64,000 bases of DNA from Lobosporangium transversale (GCF_002105155.1 NW_019029059.1:1-64000), one strand, 5' to 3'; numbered from the stretch's first letter, positions 10,351 to 22,866 are shown. Translations and numbers: made by a program. The notes: generated from the sequence alone by a model not told the origin.

Positions 10351-11189
10351 CGCTACCTCTTCTCCACCTGTAAAAGCTGTAGTCCATTGCAATTAAAACA
10401 TGTCAGTTTTATCCCAGAGTGCCTTAAAGTGCCTTTTAAAATGGCAATAGATGAGAAGCCACCCATGGTATCATGATAAGGGGCTGTTGATGACAATATT
10501 AAGCATGTGATATTGTATAATACAGGAGATGAGAAAAAAAAGCAACTAATAGAGTTGGCTTCCTAGTAAAATAAAATAAAAACTAGAACCAGATAGTGAG
10601 CCTCTCGATATTTGAGCTATACTTGCTGTTCAAACTTATTAAGAGATTGACCAGCAAGCCATTTAAGTAGTTAGCGCTTTATTAGCTGGCAGAGCATTAG
10701 GGATCACTAACGCACCGTACTAAGATTAAAATAGAGTTACCCTGACCCAATTTTTTAAATATCTGTTGGATATCAAATATGAATACTAATAGCCTTTGTG
10801 CCTTTGCCTAGTGCAAAGGAGAGCATATTGCTTAACCATGTAATATCAAACAACTCAATAGAATCAATTTGTCCCTTCTCCATGCCTTCTGCAGCCTTTT
10901 TAAGCCATGGATCCTGGACATATGCCCTAGAAGGATCTATTTTTCTAGTAGCAATGTTTTGGTTACATTAGTAAAGACAGGAATTTATGTCAACTTACGC
11001 CGTGCAAAACTAAGTGAAGTTTTATTTATTTATTTATTTCATTTTACCTTATTTATTTTATTGTTTTCTATTTTTATTGGAATATCTCAATGTGGACTTG
11101 CCCCATCGCCTTGGGTGCTGGCAGTGCGATAGCCCTTAGCCTTATTAATAGTGGAAGCAGCTAAGTAGAATATGATCAATCATTGCTAT
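10298..11189. other. Gene-free stretch
   Basis: AT-rich sequence with a poly-T run near 10,321-10,350. No exon continuing the Rif1-like gene and no other gene was recognised. Confidence 0.6.
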
Positions 11190-11545
11190 TATGAGATTGA
11201 TAAGTAAAGTAGGATCGGTCATCGATTCGGTTTTGGCGGCGTATTTTGGAAATTCGATCTTTTGTTTTATATTAGATTTGGTACAGAAGTACCGCTGTTT
11301 CTATCTTTTAGATGCCACTATTGGAATTTTGAGGATCGGGCTTTATTCTGGAAACAGATATGGAATACTAAGACGACAAAGGACATCTTTACGTCCATTA
11401 CCCGAGCTAGCAACCCTCCCCTGTGCCGCCACACCTACCCTCATCTTCTACCGAAAAAGATAAGGACTAGCCTAGGGGACTTCTCATTATATATTTATTT
11501 ATTTAGTTTAGTTCTGGAATCTCGAGCTTTAGTAAAAGATTGATT
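11190..11545 (+). repeat. Dispersed repeat shared with the F-box gene flank and with 32.6 kb
   Basis: The first half (about 11,190-11,350) is similar in direct orientation to 13,715-13,870, the upstream flank of the F-box gene: gactcggtt...ttttg..g..ttc, ctttgctttata..agatttg. The second half (about 11,365-11,545) resembles 32,630-32,830: aagacgac.aagga..tcttacgtccatta.ccga, and later tctcgag. It looks like a chimeric remnant of two repeats. Confidence 0.6.
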
Positions 11546-12033
11546 ACAGAGGAGAGGGTTGCTAGCATCGGAAGCATAATACTAAGGGACGGTCGCTTAA
11601 TTATATGAATTAGGAAGTAAGTATTTTTTTTATTCTAGTCTTCAGCTGACGTCTGACCAAAGAATAACTTGACACTAGCAGATGGCTATTCATCTGTATG
11701 ATGTTGGTCTATAACAGCCAGCAGCGGAGCAAATTTTGTAATTTGTAATCCGTAGTGCCATGGTAAATCTTATAGTAGTGGCATGTATTTATTTAATAAC
11801 GTTTGCCATTGGGACATTGGGGAACAGGCAAGTCGAATTTTGCTTACATGCTTATGAAGCATATTACCGCGTGAATCACAAAGCAACCTTTTCCTTTTCC
11901 TTTTCTAATGTAACCAAATCATCACTATTAGTAAAGTGGATTCCCCTTGGGCACATGTCCGGGCTCTATATTCTCAAAACAGACTGTGAAATAATAATGG
12001 GCTTTATATTTCTTTTCTTATCAGTGTTTTTGA
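11546..12033. other. Gene-free stretch downstream of the F-box gene
   Basis: AT-rich sequence with no recognised gene. It is the 3' flank of the minus-strand F-box gene. Confidence 0.5.
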
Positions 12034-13593
12034 TCAAAAAGGAAGCCAAGTGTAAATATTGTGAGATTTGAATAGGTTCATCACTAAACTAGATGCGCCG
12101 GGCTTTTGGTTCACAGCTCCAGATATCTGTGTCATTCTCGGCCAGTTGTTTATAATCCATGTCGCATCCTCAGGTTCCATTTGTTGACACTTGTCGTGAT
12201 CGAAGGATAACGAACGCAATCTCTTTAGGCTGACTAGCTCATCCAGACCTGCTTTTAATCTCAAGTCCAGCGTCCGAATATCCCCAGGTTCAAAATTCGT
12301 CGCTGTCAAATCAAGAATCTCTAATTCCGTCAACTTGCCTAGCTGTCTAAACACAATACGCTGCTTCCCCATGCCTTCTGCAGTTTCTGAATCAACATCT
12401 GCTACAAGTCTGATGGCCAAGCTGACGAGGTCAGCACAGACCCATTCTGCTCCATTGACAATTTCTGCCACTGTAATCTTAGGCCCCTTTAGTCTCTTCA
12501 GACGCGGACAACTAGATAGTATTACTTGGACAACACCATCGTTCCTTTCGACTCGGTTATCAATAATCAATACTTCAATTGTGTCGCAGAGCTTCTGACT
12601 CCTCCTTTTCCGCACTATAATTCCACCATCCAGAACCTCCTGCTCGTCTGCTAGTAATTCTCGGACGGAAAGCGGGCCGAAAGTACATTCTGGGACATCT
12701 AGCTCTCTTAGTTCAGTTATTTGTCTGAGAAGCGCCGCCATATCCTCATCCCTTATTTCCATATGAAGGCGTAGATTCGATAAATTTGTCAGAGTGTAGG
12801 GATGATCACGGAATGCTGCCCAATGGAACTTAACAAGTTCATGCTGGGAAGTATGGGCGTCGCTTAAGTAATCATAGAAACCCAATGAATGTAAATTTGG
12901 ACATCTCCTAGTCAGTATACCAAGGCAATAGGCTGATGTATGCGGATGTGGAGGGTTGGATATCTTGAACTCATTAAAGTATAGTGTGCTCATATTTGGA
13001 AAAATGAATGAATTCTTGTCATCGTTTAAGTAGTCAGAAGGAAGCCGATCGATGCTTACGCTTTCTATATCCAAATTCTTAATTTTCTTGCAGACTTGAA
13101 AGAATAGATCGACTTCGTCGTTGCTTATTTGTGTTCTAGAAAAGGCCAAGTTTTCAAGGCGAGCACATTCTAGTAATGTTCCCCATATCCCCTGCGAGCT
13201 CGAATCGCCGAAATCGAAATACAATCTAGCAATCGTGGTTCTGTGGGCCTTGATGAGATTAGAAAGATCATTCAGGACAGACGCGTCGTGAGATGATGTC
13301 CCATAGAAGCTGATATCTTTAAGGCGGTTACAGCTTTGCAGTGTCCTGTACTCTTCTGGAAGCGGGCTATAAAGCACAAGCTTCTGAATGTATTTCTTGT
13401 TATTATGCAGTGCTTCGCCAGTAGGGTACTTTGAATCTAGACTGATCGTTTTCCAAAGGCGTTTGACAAGGGTGCTGTGGAAAGCCTTGGAAATGCGAAG
13501 ACAACTGATGATGTCGTCCCGACTGAGGAATTCACCAACACGGGAAACAATTTCTGGGAGATCAAAAGGATTCAATTTGCAGTTGGTCATCAT
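12034..13593 (-). CDS. F-box / leucine-rich repeat protein
   Basis: Intact single-exon frame of 519 residues. The N-terminus (CKLNPFDLPEIVSRVGEFLS, then DDIISCLRISKAFHSTLVKRLW, about residues 5-50) is an F-box, which in other proteins binds Skp1 in SCF ubiquitin ligases. The rest shows irregular leucine-rich repeats (LENLAFSRTQIS, LRELDVPECTFG, LTELEILDLTATNF), the usual substrate-recognition part. Start is at 13,593, with a second Met directly after it. The same family recurs decayed at 28.8, 37.5, 39.0, 61.9 and 63.8 kb; this is the only undamaged copy here. Substrate unknown. F-box call is by family recognition and confident; SCF membership is inferred. Confidence 0.88.
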   Translation of the reverse strand: MMTNCKLNPFDLPEIVSRVGEFLSRDDIISCLRISKAFHSTLVKRLWKTISLDSKYPTGEALHNNKKYIQKLVLYSPLPEEYRTLQSCNRLKDISFYGTSSHDASVLNDLSNLIKAHRTTIARLYFDFGDSSSQGIWGTLLECARLENLAFSRTQISNDEVDLFFQVCKKIKNLDIESVSIDRLPSDYLNDDKNSFIFPNMSTLYFNEFKISNPPHPHTSAYCLGILTRRCPNLHSLGFYDYLSDAHTSQHELVKFHWAAFRDHPYTLTNLSNLRLHMEIRDEDMAALLRQITELRELDVPECTFGPLSVRELLADEQEVLDGGIIVRKRRSQKLCDTIEVLIIDNRVERNDGVVQVILSSCPRLKRLKGPKITVAEIVNGAEWVCADLVSLAIRLVADVDSETAEGMGKQRIVFRQLGKLTELEILDLTATNFEPGDIRTLDLRLKAGLDELVSLKRLRSLSFDHDKCQQMEPEDATWIINNWPRMTQISGAVNQKPGASSLVMNLFKSHNIYTWLPF

Positions 13594-13704
13594 TATGATG
13601 AAATGAAGATTAAATGTGACGCTTGGAGCTTGCCACAGACGAAATTTGGGGTCACCACTTTAATAAAACGTGACACTACCTGCTTCTTCCATCATCCCAT
13701 TGCG

Positions 13705-13880
13705 ATATTGGTACATGAAGTAGAGCTGATTATTGACTCGGTTATTTTGGGGAGTTCAGTCCTTTGCTTTATACTAGATTTGACACAGCAGTACTGAAGC
13801 CTTTGTCTTCTAAATGCTATGATTGTAATTTTAAAGGTCAAACTTATCCTGGAGGGAACTTTGTCGTTAAAATCCGTTTG
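13705..13880 (+). repeat. F-box upstream flank repeated at 11.2 kb
   Basis: Upstream region of the F-box gene with direct-orientation similarity to 11,190-11,350. It indicates that a segment of this flank was duplicated locally or that both are remnants of one repeat. Confidence 0.55.
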
Positions 13881-14697
13881 GCACATTTCATTCCACGCTG
13901 GATATACTCCAACAATAACCCAACTTCATGATTAGTTCTTACCATAAAGTTGCCCCATAACCATGTAAGCGAAATCCAGCCTGCCTGGGCTTCCAATTGC
14001 AAGCGTTATCAAGTGAATACCATGCCACCATGGGGCAGTAGCAGCATTGATAACAGCGATGACCAACGAGATGGAAGTAAAAAACGATTTGCCAAGTCAC
14101 TAGGGAGAAGTGCAAGCCGCTTCTTTCACTTGCTCTGTTAACTATCTGTTTGGTCTTCAACTGTTTTGTTATGAACAAAAAATTGCATTCTACAACCTTT
14201 GACTAATACAAATGTATTCTTTTTTTTTTTTTTTTTTTTGTTATTATCGCTGAGCCTTTGGGCAATGCGGTTCCCTCTCTATGACCAACTAGTTTTAGTG
14301 ATAGAAGTATTAACATCAATAGGCGACAGTCAGCATCCTAGAAAGCATAAGATCTACTAGGAAGGTGATAAATGTATTGTCCGACATCATACCACGCACT
14401 GGCAGATCTATTACTCAATACGCTACAACTGGTCCGCTTGACTCCGTACAACTTATTCAGAGGCGACAGCTGAATATTGTTTTTGAACCCGTTGTACTTG
14501 TATCATCTGTGGTTGTCAATATCTATGGGACGATACTCCACCGTTTCTTTTTTTTTTTTTTTTTTTTTTTTTTTGGAGTTTCTCTTTGCATTAAATTGAC
14601 GCCTTCGCTGCATTCATAGCGGACAGATGATTCAATTGATTATTATTGATAAAATATCAGTGGTTTCTACCCTTGTTACCTCCTGGCCAAGCTTTTT

Positions 14698-14733
<36 letters not shown>

Positions 14734-14792
14734 CAGTGTCTGCAAACCCACAGCACTGAAGCACATGCGAAATAACGTCTACTCGCACCACG

Positions 14793-14837
<45 letters not shown>

Positions 14838-15522
14838 CGTCTGTCATGCTCCTAGCTCTGAGACTGCACACAACCCATTGCCAGCTGCCCAAGTATCTTC
14901 CTCGCCTACTCCTGTGTTATCTCCTTGTTGATTTTGGTCACTGTCCACCTTCTTAATACTCATTATTGCTTTATAACTGCGATAAATCCAATTAATGGAA
15001 GTTTTGGAGGACTCTAATATTAGCAAGTCATCCTCTTGCAAGCTTCGGAGAGTGTTTTTAATAGCGTGATCAATCTTTGAAAATCTCATTATTCTCACTG
15101 TGTTTTGCTGGGTCACATAACAACCTGACCATCAGGTCGCGTCCACCACTGCGCAGGCATTTGTGCGTCAATTGCCCAGGCTGTAAGAAAAATGTAATAA
15201 CAAGACGTTGTGCAGCCAGAGAGAAAAGGACTCCTTGTCATCATATTTACGAGTGTCCTTTGTAGTGGGCGACAGTAAATGAATGGTCTAAAACAAATAT
15301 AACAAATGAATTGTGTTGTGGCCGGACGAATTGAGCTCTATCTAATGGTGCATAAACATAAAGAACAAAACGAAGCACTAGTTATTAAAAAGGCTCATTT
15401 TATTTTTGCACTATCAACTGTGCCTCTATAGGAAAAAATCATGTAGTTGTACGTGGAGGATGGAACATCGGCTCCAGGCTTTGGACGGTCCAAATCGCGC
15501 CATTCCTAATAGGCGTCGTTTT
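13881..15522. other. Gene-poor stretch with facing poly-T and poly-A runs
   Basis: No convincing gene. Poly-T runs lie near 14,220, 14,550 and 14,702-14,733, and a poly-A run at 14,793-14,833 faces the last of these across about 60 bp, so the two could pair as a hairpin. A short Cys-rich plus-strand frame at 15,077-15,265 (LCVNCPGCKKNV) and a minus-strand frame at 14,844-15,116 are unrecognised and weak. Confidence 0.5.
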
Positions 15523-17251
15523 TCAGGACAGGCTCTTGGAGCTATTCTTGAAGTCCTTGTCAGCGATTTTATATTTTTCCATAAGACGCATAGTTGAGGC
15601 CTAGGGTAGTAGCATTTAATAATTTATACGCTATGAAGGATAAACTTAACATGAAGAGACATGATACATAAAGCTCAAGACTTACACGGAATGACAATAG
15701 GTAAACCAATACAACCAGAGTTTCTGACATGGAGCTAATACATGCCGCCAATGAGGCTCTATTCCGATTGACTAATCTGCTAACATTTCTTCCTTTTAAT
15801 CCCCAGCACAAAGACACAAATTGAACAAAAGGGCCTATAATTCAACCATATCGATGCTTAGAGGCGAACATGTTGGCACAAATGACAAAACGCCAAAAGA
15901 GTAATATTTACCTTTAAAAAGTAATCCTGAAATTAAAGCATCTCGCAACTTGCTTGGACCTCCTACTTCTATTGACCGCGAGATAAGGATGTCATGGAGC
16001 TGTCGCGGCAGCTTGAAATCGCCTTTATTGACATACTCTTGGGAAAATGGATCCCACTCTCGAGCCGCCTCCCCGATTGCCCAATCCTTTTCTGGGTTAC
16101 ATAAGGAGCGCCAAACGAAGTCAGCACGAGCACCTGTCTTCATCTTAATCTCTTGTGGTGTTCCCGTTTCCATGTGTAGCTTGTTATTTCGACTGCGCGT
16201 TGAATCCAAAGTCATCTCTTCAACCATGATGAAGCATCCGGACACTTCATCACAAAATCTGTTACAAATTTGCCACACATTCCTCTGCCACCATTCTTCG
16301 GAGAGTTTTCCTTCTAACTGGGAAGGAGATGGATCGCTTTTGTAAAGATTTAACCTAAAATACAACGTCTTATTGCCATTAGAAGAAGCGTAACTTGAAT
16401 CATATCAAGAAAGGCAAAAATAAAAAAAAATAAAATAAAAATAAAAAAAAATAAAGATACCAGTTCAACAGGCAACTATATAAATACAAGTCTACACTCG
16501 GGGGGTCACAATTAGGACGCTTTTCCAATTTCGATTCCAGTTAGTGCACAGTCTTAATGTTAACAAACGAGTTTATGTACACCAAAATTTGTTTATGCGG
16601 ACGATTTACTAAGGAAAACGTCTGTATATTTTTAAGGTTCCAATGAATTGGGAAGTATTCTTAACTTTACAAAATATATAGGCACATGTGACATTGCATT
16701 TATGGGTTCCCATAAATGCACTTGCGTCCGGCCTTTTGTCCAACCTTTTTCGTCCGGGAATGTGCATTTATGGGAACCCGTAAATGCAATGTCACATGTG
16801 CCTATATATTTTGTAAAGTTAAGAATACTTCCCAATTCATTGGAACCTTAAAAATATACAGACGTTTTCCTTAGTAAATCGTCCGCATAAACAAAATTTT
16901 GGTGTACTCGAATGCATCCTAAAACGAGTGACTCCGGAATGCCATTCGTTATTTCATTCCACTCCTGCTTGCTGAAGAGGTTTTTCGTGTATGTATCCTG
17001 TACATCGATGATATATGAATGGATTAGGCTATATATTAAATGAATGATAAGGCGATAAACAGGATTGCACGAGCCAAGGGCATGATAAAACGCGGCCAAA
17101 GGTACAACCTCTTACTGAGTCGAAGATAGTTTTTCTCCCGCTTCGAATGATATATCCTCGACACACTTTCCAGATTCCAATATCCATTTTTCCTGAAGGT
17201 TATCGTGCCTTTGCTGCAGTGAGTGTCGAACAGTTTTTGAGAACTATTCAA
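15523..17251 (-). pseudogene. Conserved fungal gene with PD-(D/E)XK-like motif, interrupted by a hairpin MITE
   Basis: Minus-strand exons can be traced. An N-terminal exon lies at about 17,251-17,110. After an 80-nt intron comes an exon carrying SYIIDVQDTYTKNLFSKQEW. The hairpin MITE at 16,577-16,907 cuts into the gene, and coding resumes near 16,355 (LSEEWWQRNVWQICNRFCDE). Downstream are exon 16,365-15,912, intron 15,911-15,835, exon 15,834-15,686, intron 15,685-15,601, and a last exon 15,600-15,523 ending in a stop; these introns are in phase and GT-AG. GARADFVWR, IGEAAREW and FKLPRQLHD resemble the D...E.K spacing of PD-(D/E)XK nucleases. I recognise the overall pattern as a recurring Mucoromycota family of unknown function. 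The nuclease link is inference. Confidence 0.5.
16577..16907. mobile_element. 331-bp hairpin (foldback) MITE
   Basis: Two arms of about 145 bp (16,577-16,721 and 16,762-16,907) are near-perfect reverse complements around a loop of about 40 nt. The visible differences are a 1-nt T indel and a few substitutions. GTAC at both ends may be a 4-bp target duplication, or part of the arms since it is self-complementary. It encodes nothing of its own; both arms merely give the same short translated string. It lies inside the conserved fungal gene on the minus strand. Confidence 0.85.
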
Positions 17252-18451
17252 TATTAAGTGGCAAAAAGGGACTAAGAATCGACTTCATTTTCAGAAGTGC
17301 TTCCAATACCATCGCCATGGTCTGACCTACATCGTTTTTTGTTTCCTTTTCCACTCCTTCTGCTGCTTCGTATTGTTTACGTTTTTTTGTATCTGTGAAA
17401 GAATTTGACAAAGTAAGAATGACAGCATTTAGAAACTATAAAACAATATGCCTGAAAGCACGTATCAGATATAACAGAAGTGGCTGCTATAAAAAATATA
17501 AAGATCCAGATAACATATCATTACGCTTGCTACATGAACATAAAGAATTTAACTATAAATGATAATAATAAACTTACTATCAAGTTTTCGCTCAATGTTT
17601 CCGCATTTGCCTTATCTAACAGCAAAGCAGACGTAAGCGTAATGATACAAATATTGACTACACTTATATTCAGACCTAATCGTCCTCATGCATTTGCTTC
17701 TTTATTAACTTACGGGTCGAATCTTCTAGCGTACTTGGTGTTAAATGAGAGTTTGAGGGTTTAGTAGATGGTGGAACTGCATCTCCCGGCACCGACGCTG
17801 TTTCTACTAGCGATGTTGCTGTAGGTTGGGCGAAGGAAGTCATCTGCTACACCGAAGAGGTCACTGTGGGCTATGCATCAATGATAGCATGTCATACACT
17901 CTCAATAAACTGCTTCCTCTCACAGAAACAAAACAAAGACCATGCCAATACTAACAGATGATACCTTTTCCTGTTCAGACTTTCCGATTTGCTCCATAGT
18001 AAAAGGTACCAGGGCACCGGCCTGACTGATGATTGCAGTCTGCGCATTTATGAGTACCATCTTTACAGTCACGGCCCTTTTTTGTTCCACCCAAAAGGCT
18101 TCATGGTCGAAAGCCACCTCATATGTTCCAGACTGTCATGGATCTCGGAGCGAACAGCGTTTGACGTCGAGGCATTTGTCAAACATTTCGACTATGATAG
18201 CAAAGAGACTGCTGTCCGTGACATTCGGATGTTGATACATGACAAGCGCTTATCCTGCGCCACCCGCAGAGCCATCCATCGGAGTCTCGAACAATGGCTC
18301 GGCTGCGATGAATTGCTGAGATTCGGAGCAAGATCAGGGTTGGTGCCTCGCGTAAGGCAAATGAATGGGCGAATTAACATTGCGATTAATGTTGAGCAAT
18401 TAAAGTTTTAAAATTCATTGAGATGATGAGATCATTGAGAGGAGAACCATC
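17252..18451. other. Unassigned region with one 140-residue frame
   Basis: A plus-strand open frame at 17,989-18,411 ends in the stretch RDIRMLIHDKRLSCATRRAI...WLGCDELLRFGARSG and has a non-repetitive composition, so it may be a real exon or gene remnant. I do not recognise a family. The 500 bp before it (17,480-17,880) contain short frames only. Confidence 0.35.
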
Positions 18452-18765
18452 CGAATCCTTCGACCCACATTTCATCCGGCGGGTTCGACAGTTTCATCTG
18501 CAAAGAACTCACTGCCAGACGCGAACCCTGGATATACTAAAATGGGAAACAAGACGACAAGTTTTTTTTATCCTCTCTGCACAAGGGTCGAGATGAGAGA
18601 AGCTATTGTTTGCAAAGAAAGAGCCTCTCCCTCATAGCCGTGGAAGCTTGATTGAAGTCATATCCTTCCACCCACATTTCATCCAGTGGGTCTGACAAAT
18701 ATCCAGCAATGGATATATGGGCAGACGCGAACCTTGGATATACTCAAATGAGAAACAGGGATAGA
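18452..18765 (+). repeat. Direct duplication of about 100 bp, period about 208 bp
   Basis: The string atccttc.acccacatttcatcc...agacgcgaacc.tggatatact.aaatg.gaaaca occurs at about 18,452-18,555 and again at about 18,660-18,765 with substitutions. No coding role seen. Confidence 0.75.
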
Positions 18766-20451
18766 CCCAGCCCAAATAAAGTTTCCACCATGCCAACCCA
18801 ACCTGTGTGATCAAGCCAATTGCAAAGAGGACTTGCATTATGACTAGCGTTGTTACTGTTTACCTTTACAAAATAGAATTGCAAACAAAGGATGAGAAGA
18901 AAAACGCGCTTTGGATTGAGGGAATATTATAAATGGGTTTCACGTGACTATTTGCTTTGTCTTTTTTTTCATTGAGACCGTAAAACAGGCATATTTTTCT
19001 ATTTTGAAAGTTCAACTTTAATCAACTCATAGCAGGCCAGATCCAATTTTCTGTACTTCCTACTAGTATAGGAAGCGTAGGAGACGAAACTATCGGCTCC
19101 TTGCCATCAATGCCAGCGCTCCGACCTAGTCGGTACATTTTTTTTAAACATTATATTTAGTATATCAAATCAATGATGTTGTTTCTTATTCGTTCTTTGT
19201 TCCCTCATCTCCACGCTTTTCTACTCCATATTACTTCATTGCACATAATTTTCTTTCTCTCTTCTTTCCCTCTCACATTTTTAACGTCCAGCTCACATTG
19301 TTTCGTGGTGAGAAAAAGTATTCGTGGATGATTTCGATAATAATTTTATGCTTCCATGGCTGCAGTACGTAATGAGGCCCGGTAATGGCTCGATGTGGAT
19401 ATTTCAAAGAGGCTTTAGGACCTTAACGCCTGATTGCTATTAACCTAAATCCCCTTTTTCTATAGCACTTTGAGGATCACGATTTCGATGGGGCGAAATA
19501 CATAACACTATATATCTTCTCAAGGGCGTCTTCAGAAGGATGACTGTGCGCGTAAAGCTTATGGGGAGCTTGGGTGGGAAAGGGGCAGGTCTAAGGGTAT
19601 ATTCAACAAGAGCTATAACCCTGTCGGTGATGCGGCTTTTTTCAGAGGTCTACTCTCTGACGCCTGTCCACCTTTTCACTCAAAATAAATGCTTGCGCTC
19701 TCACATTGTAATCCTCCATATACCTGCTCCAATCTATGCCTCCTCGAGGGTAATCCTTGAGCTCTGCTGGAGCTCATTCATAAAGGACCATTAGCTCAGG
19801 CCAAAGGCTTTGAAGGTCATGGGTACAATTAACGCCTTGGAGATACGGACTTTGAGTTTCTCACCATCCTTCTGTCGGGCTAATGTTCAGAGCTGCTCTC
19901 CAAAGCGAGAATCAAACCAGTACTTCAATCCTGAAGCAGGGCAAAGTTTGAGTCGAATGTCATTTGAGACTTGCCAACGTGGTCGTTCAGCTGTGCACCA
20001 GTAGCAACGATATGTGTACCAAAGGTACACCAGGTGAGGGGGCGGATGCAGCTGGTAGTGACTTGCTATATGGGCGGTTCTGCGAGTGTGCGATTAGCAA
20101 TTGCGGCGGAGAATAAGACCGTTTTTGCCACAATATCGACAGGAATTAGATCTGCTATAACAGACTATAGGGTTGTAGTGAAACATTCTATATTCCTTGA
20201 CTTTGATGATCACCACGTTTCAAAGCTTTTTTGCTATCTGCTGACTATTTACCCCGCAGCCGATTCATTATTGAACTTGATCCGGGGCGCAGGATATTAT
20301 TACTTTGCTGGTTGCACCGACACTTTAGGGATTGGTTCCCGGTAAGTGGTGCCAATGCCAGAAAGGCGGACAATGACAATAAGGAGAGCCATATCCTTGT
20401 ATTATTTCTTAATCAAGTGTTCTGTCAGGGATTTGGAGAATGCGTATGTAT
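18766..20451. other. Gene-free or unrecognised stretch
   Basis: A few open frames of 60-125 codons (for example 19,971-20,345, plus strand, around VTCYMGGSASVRLAIAAENK) have mixed composition but no motif I recognise. They could be remnants of one decayed gene. No RNA gene was seen. Confidence 0.4.
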
Positions 20452-22739
20452 TGTTTTTACTTTTACTTTTAAGTGCTTGTTTGCTATCTTGCTACCTAGC
20501 TTACCTGGTTACTATCCTAAGCTACAAGAAGCCAGACTCTTAGCCATCTTGGAGAGTGCTTTCCTTTGTCACCATCGAAAAGGCTCTCCAAGATGTTGTC
20601 CGGAGCACACCACGTGGAGGTGGTCTGGCATATCGTGCTCCGTTGGTCAGGCCCCATGGCCTTGCAAACGCCCGCACACACACACATTTATTTACCCATT
20701 TGTCCATTCCCATCCCCATTCCCATTCCCATTCTGGGCCGAAGGGGCTCCACCATCGCAAAGTTCGTCAGAGAACCAGCTCAGGCTCATACCCGTTCGGA
20801 CCTGCCTTGGATATGCATTGCTGCACCTTGGATGTGCATTGTTGCTATGTTAAAGAGTGCTTTGTGTTAGTAGGAGGTTTTTTTTTTTTTTTTTTTTTTT
20901 TTTTGCGTAATTTGTTTTTTTTTTTTACTTTTTTTCTTTTTCTGGTTTGAATCTTTTTTTTTTTTGCTTTTCTTTTCTTAGCTTTTACTTAGTCTTTTTT
21001 TTTCTTTGGTTTTTCTTTTTTTTTTTTTTTTTTTTTTTTTTGGTTTGTTTTTTTTTTTAATCATTGGCTTTTAATTTTTTTTCTTTGGGTTTTTTTGTTT
21101 TTTTTTTAAGACGTTTGTTTCCGGAGGCGCTTGTTTTTGCCTGGGTGGACTGTTCGACCTTTCTTTGGTTTCGTCCTTTTGCTCGTGACGCCGAGCTCTC
21201 AGTGCCAGTGCCTTTCAGACCACACCGTGAGAAGTGACCTGACCGCTGTGTTTTGGAGCAGTTCGCGAAGTCCTGCCCATCATACCTAAGAGGGGGTTGG
21301 GTTGGTTATTTGGCCGTGGAGAAGGCCTGGCTGTTCGACTGCAGTGGACTGGCCTTTTGTGCGGGGCCGTTTGAGCGTGGCCATTTGGATACGACTTTTG
21401 GTTTGGGTACGGTTGTTTGAGTATGGGCTGTCTGAGCGCGGCAGCCTGGCTGTGAGCTATGAAGCTCCAGTTGGTTTAGGTTTCATTTCGTTATAATCTA
21501 ATCGAAGGATGAAAGGAGAGGCAGGCAGAAAAAGAATAATCAGAAAAGAGACAATGGAGTACAGAGCGATAGTGATGGGAACTTCAGTAGGAGTGAGTAT
21601 TTGGGGAGTGTTGCTTACCTTTTATCTTGGTTGAGGAGGCCGATGGTCGAGGAGACTGAGGAGAAAGAGAAGCGAAAAGAAAGAAAAGAAGATGGTCCTT
21701 TTTATATTTGGTTTTTTTTCTTTTTCTTTTTAATCGCGAAAGAAGAAATGAAGGGACGAGCAATGATTGGATTCCAAAAGCACGATATACCAAGTACCTT
21801 GCTTGCTGTACGCTCAAGAGCGACCAATAAAAGATAAGCAACAATATAAAAAGATAAAAAATAAAATAAATATACGTGTCTTTGATGTCATCTATCATAT
21901 TTCATATGAAAGCAGGGAGACTCTCACGATTTGAAATGGGAATAATACTCTGCCTTCAAGACCCGCAAGGAAAATCTGTCCGCAAACAACTAGAGCATGA
22001 GCTGCATTACTCTCGAGCTGCTTACTCTTGTTGGTAAAGGAAATCATCATCTTTATCCTCTTCTTCTATTCTCTTTCTTCACTCCTAACAGAGATGGGAT
22101 AGGCTATCATTGGGACTGTACTTCAGCTGCTTGCCGTTTTTCCAGAGTGCAATAGAAAATAACACATGACAATCATCAGAATACCTCTGTGCCTTTTTTA
22201 TTTTTTTATTTTTTTTTATTTTCATGCAATACAATATACAATATATAAAGATTAGCGAATAGCTTGAAGGTGAAACAAAGCATCAACGTTTATATGTTGA
22301 CCAATGAAAAGCACAATCGTATCGAGGGAATGACGTGTCATACCTCTTTGTCATTCTGAAAAGAAAAAGGAAAAAAGGGAAAAAAAAGTCTGTTTGGACA
22401 AAAACTGCCGCAGCACAGTTCCCACGATAGTCTATCCTACTCCTTGTTAGGGATGAAGACAGAGAATGGGAGGAGAAAGCCAAATACCAAGCTTGACTGG
22501 TAAATGCCTGATGGGTCCCTATTACTAAGAGCCAAAAGGTACTCGAGCTTAATGCTGGTGGAAAATAGAGTATGTGAGGATTGATAAGCTTGGCTCTGAA
22601 TTTCGTCCTTTTACCCTAGCTGCAGCACTGTTTTCTCTTTCCCTCTTATATAAAGAGAGCAATGTGGCTCGTGCTCTTGTTTGTGGACAGGCAGGTTGTT
22701 GTTTGTATGATCTTGCAGATCTTCTTTGAGGATGAAATG
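20452..22739. repeat. Left arm of large inverted repeat
   Basis: This arm is the reverse complement of 25,812-28,140 and is essentially identical over most of its length; every short frame in it (66, 104, 78, 64, 95 and 71 codons) recurs unchanged in the other arm. Similarity fades in the outermost about 80 bp, and a homopolymer-rich indel lies near 21,020-21,060. It contains poly-T blocks and a pair of related units, cttggatatgcattgctgcac and its near copy. No protein domain is recognised. Confidence 0.9.
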
Positions 22740-22830
22740 CTATGTGGTTGTTGGAATAAAAAGTTTATCTCAATGCCAGCAGCTGTGTGATGACAAACAT
22801 GTGAGCACATTTTAAACAACATCCACAGTG

Positions 22831-22866
<36 letters not shown>

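Noticed and set aside
14365-14956. Poly-Phe and poly-Lys containing frames
   Set aside because: Generated by homopolymers.
16632-16851. Two 67-codon frames of nearly the same sequence on opposite strands
   Set aside because: They arise because both arms of the hairpin MITE translate to the same string; no protein family fits.
20231-20950. 239-codon frame in the left inverted-repeat arm
   Set aside because: It ends in poly-Phe from a T run and is not kept full length in the other arm; no domain is seen.
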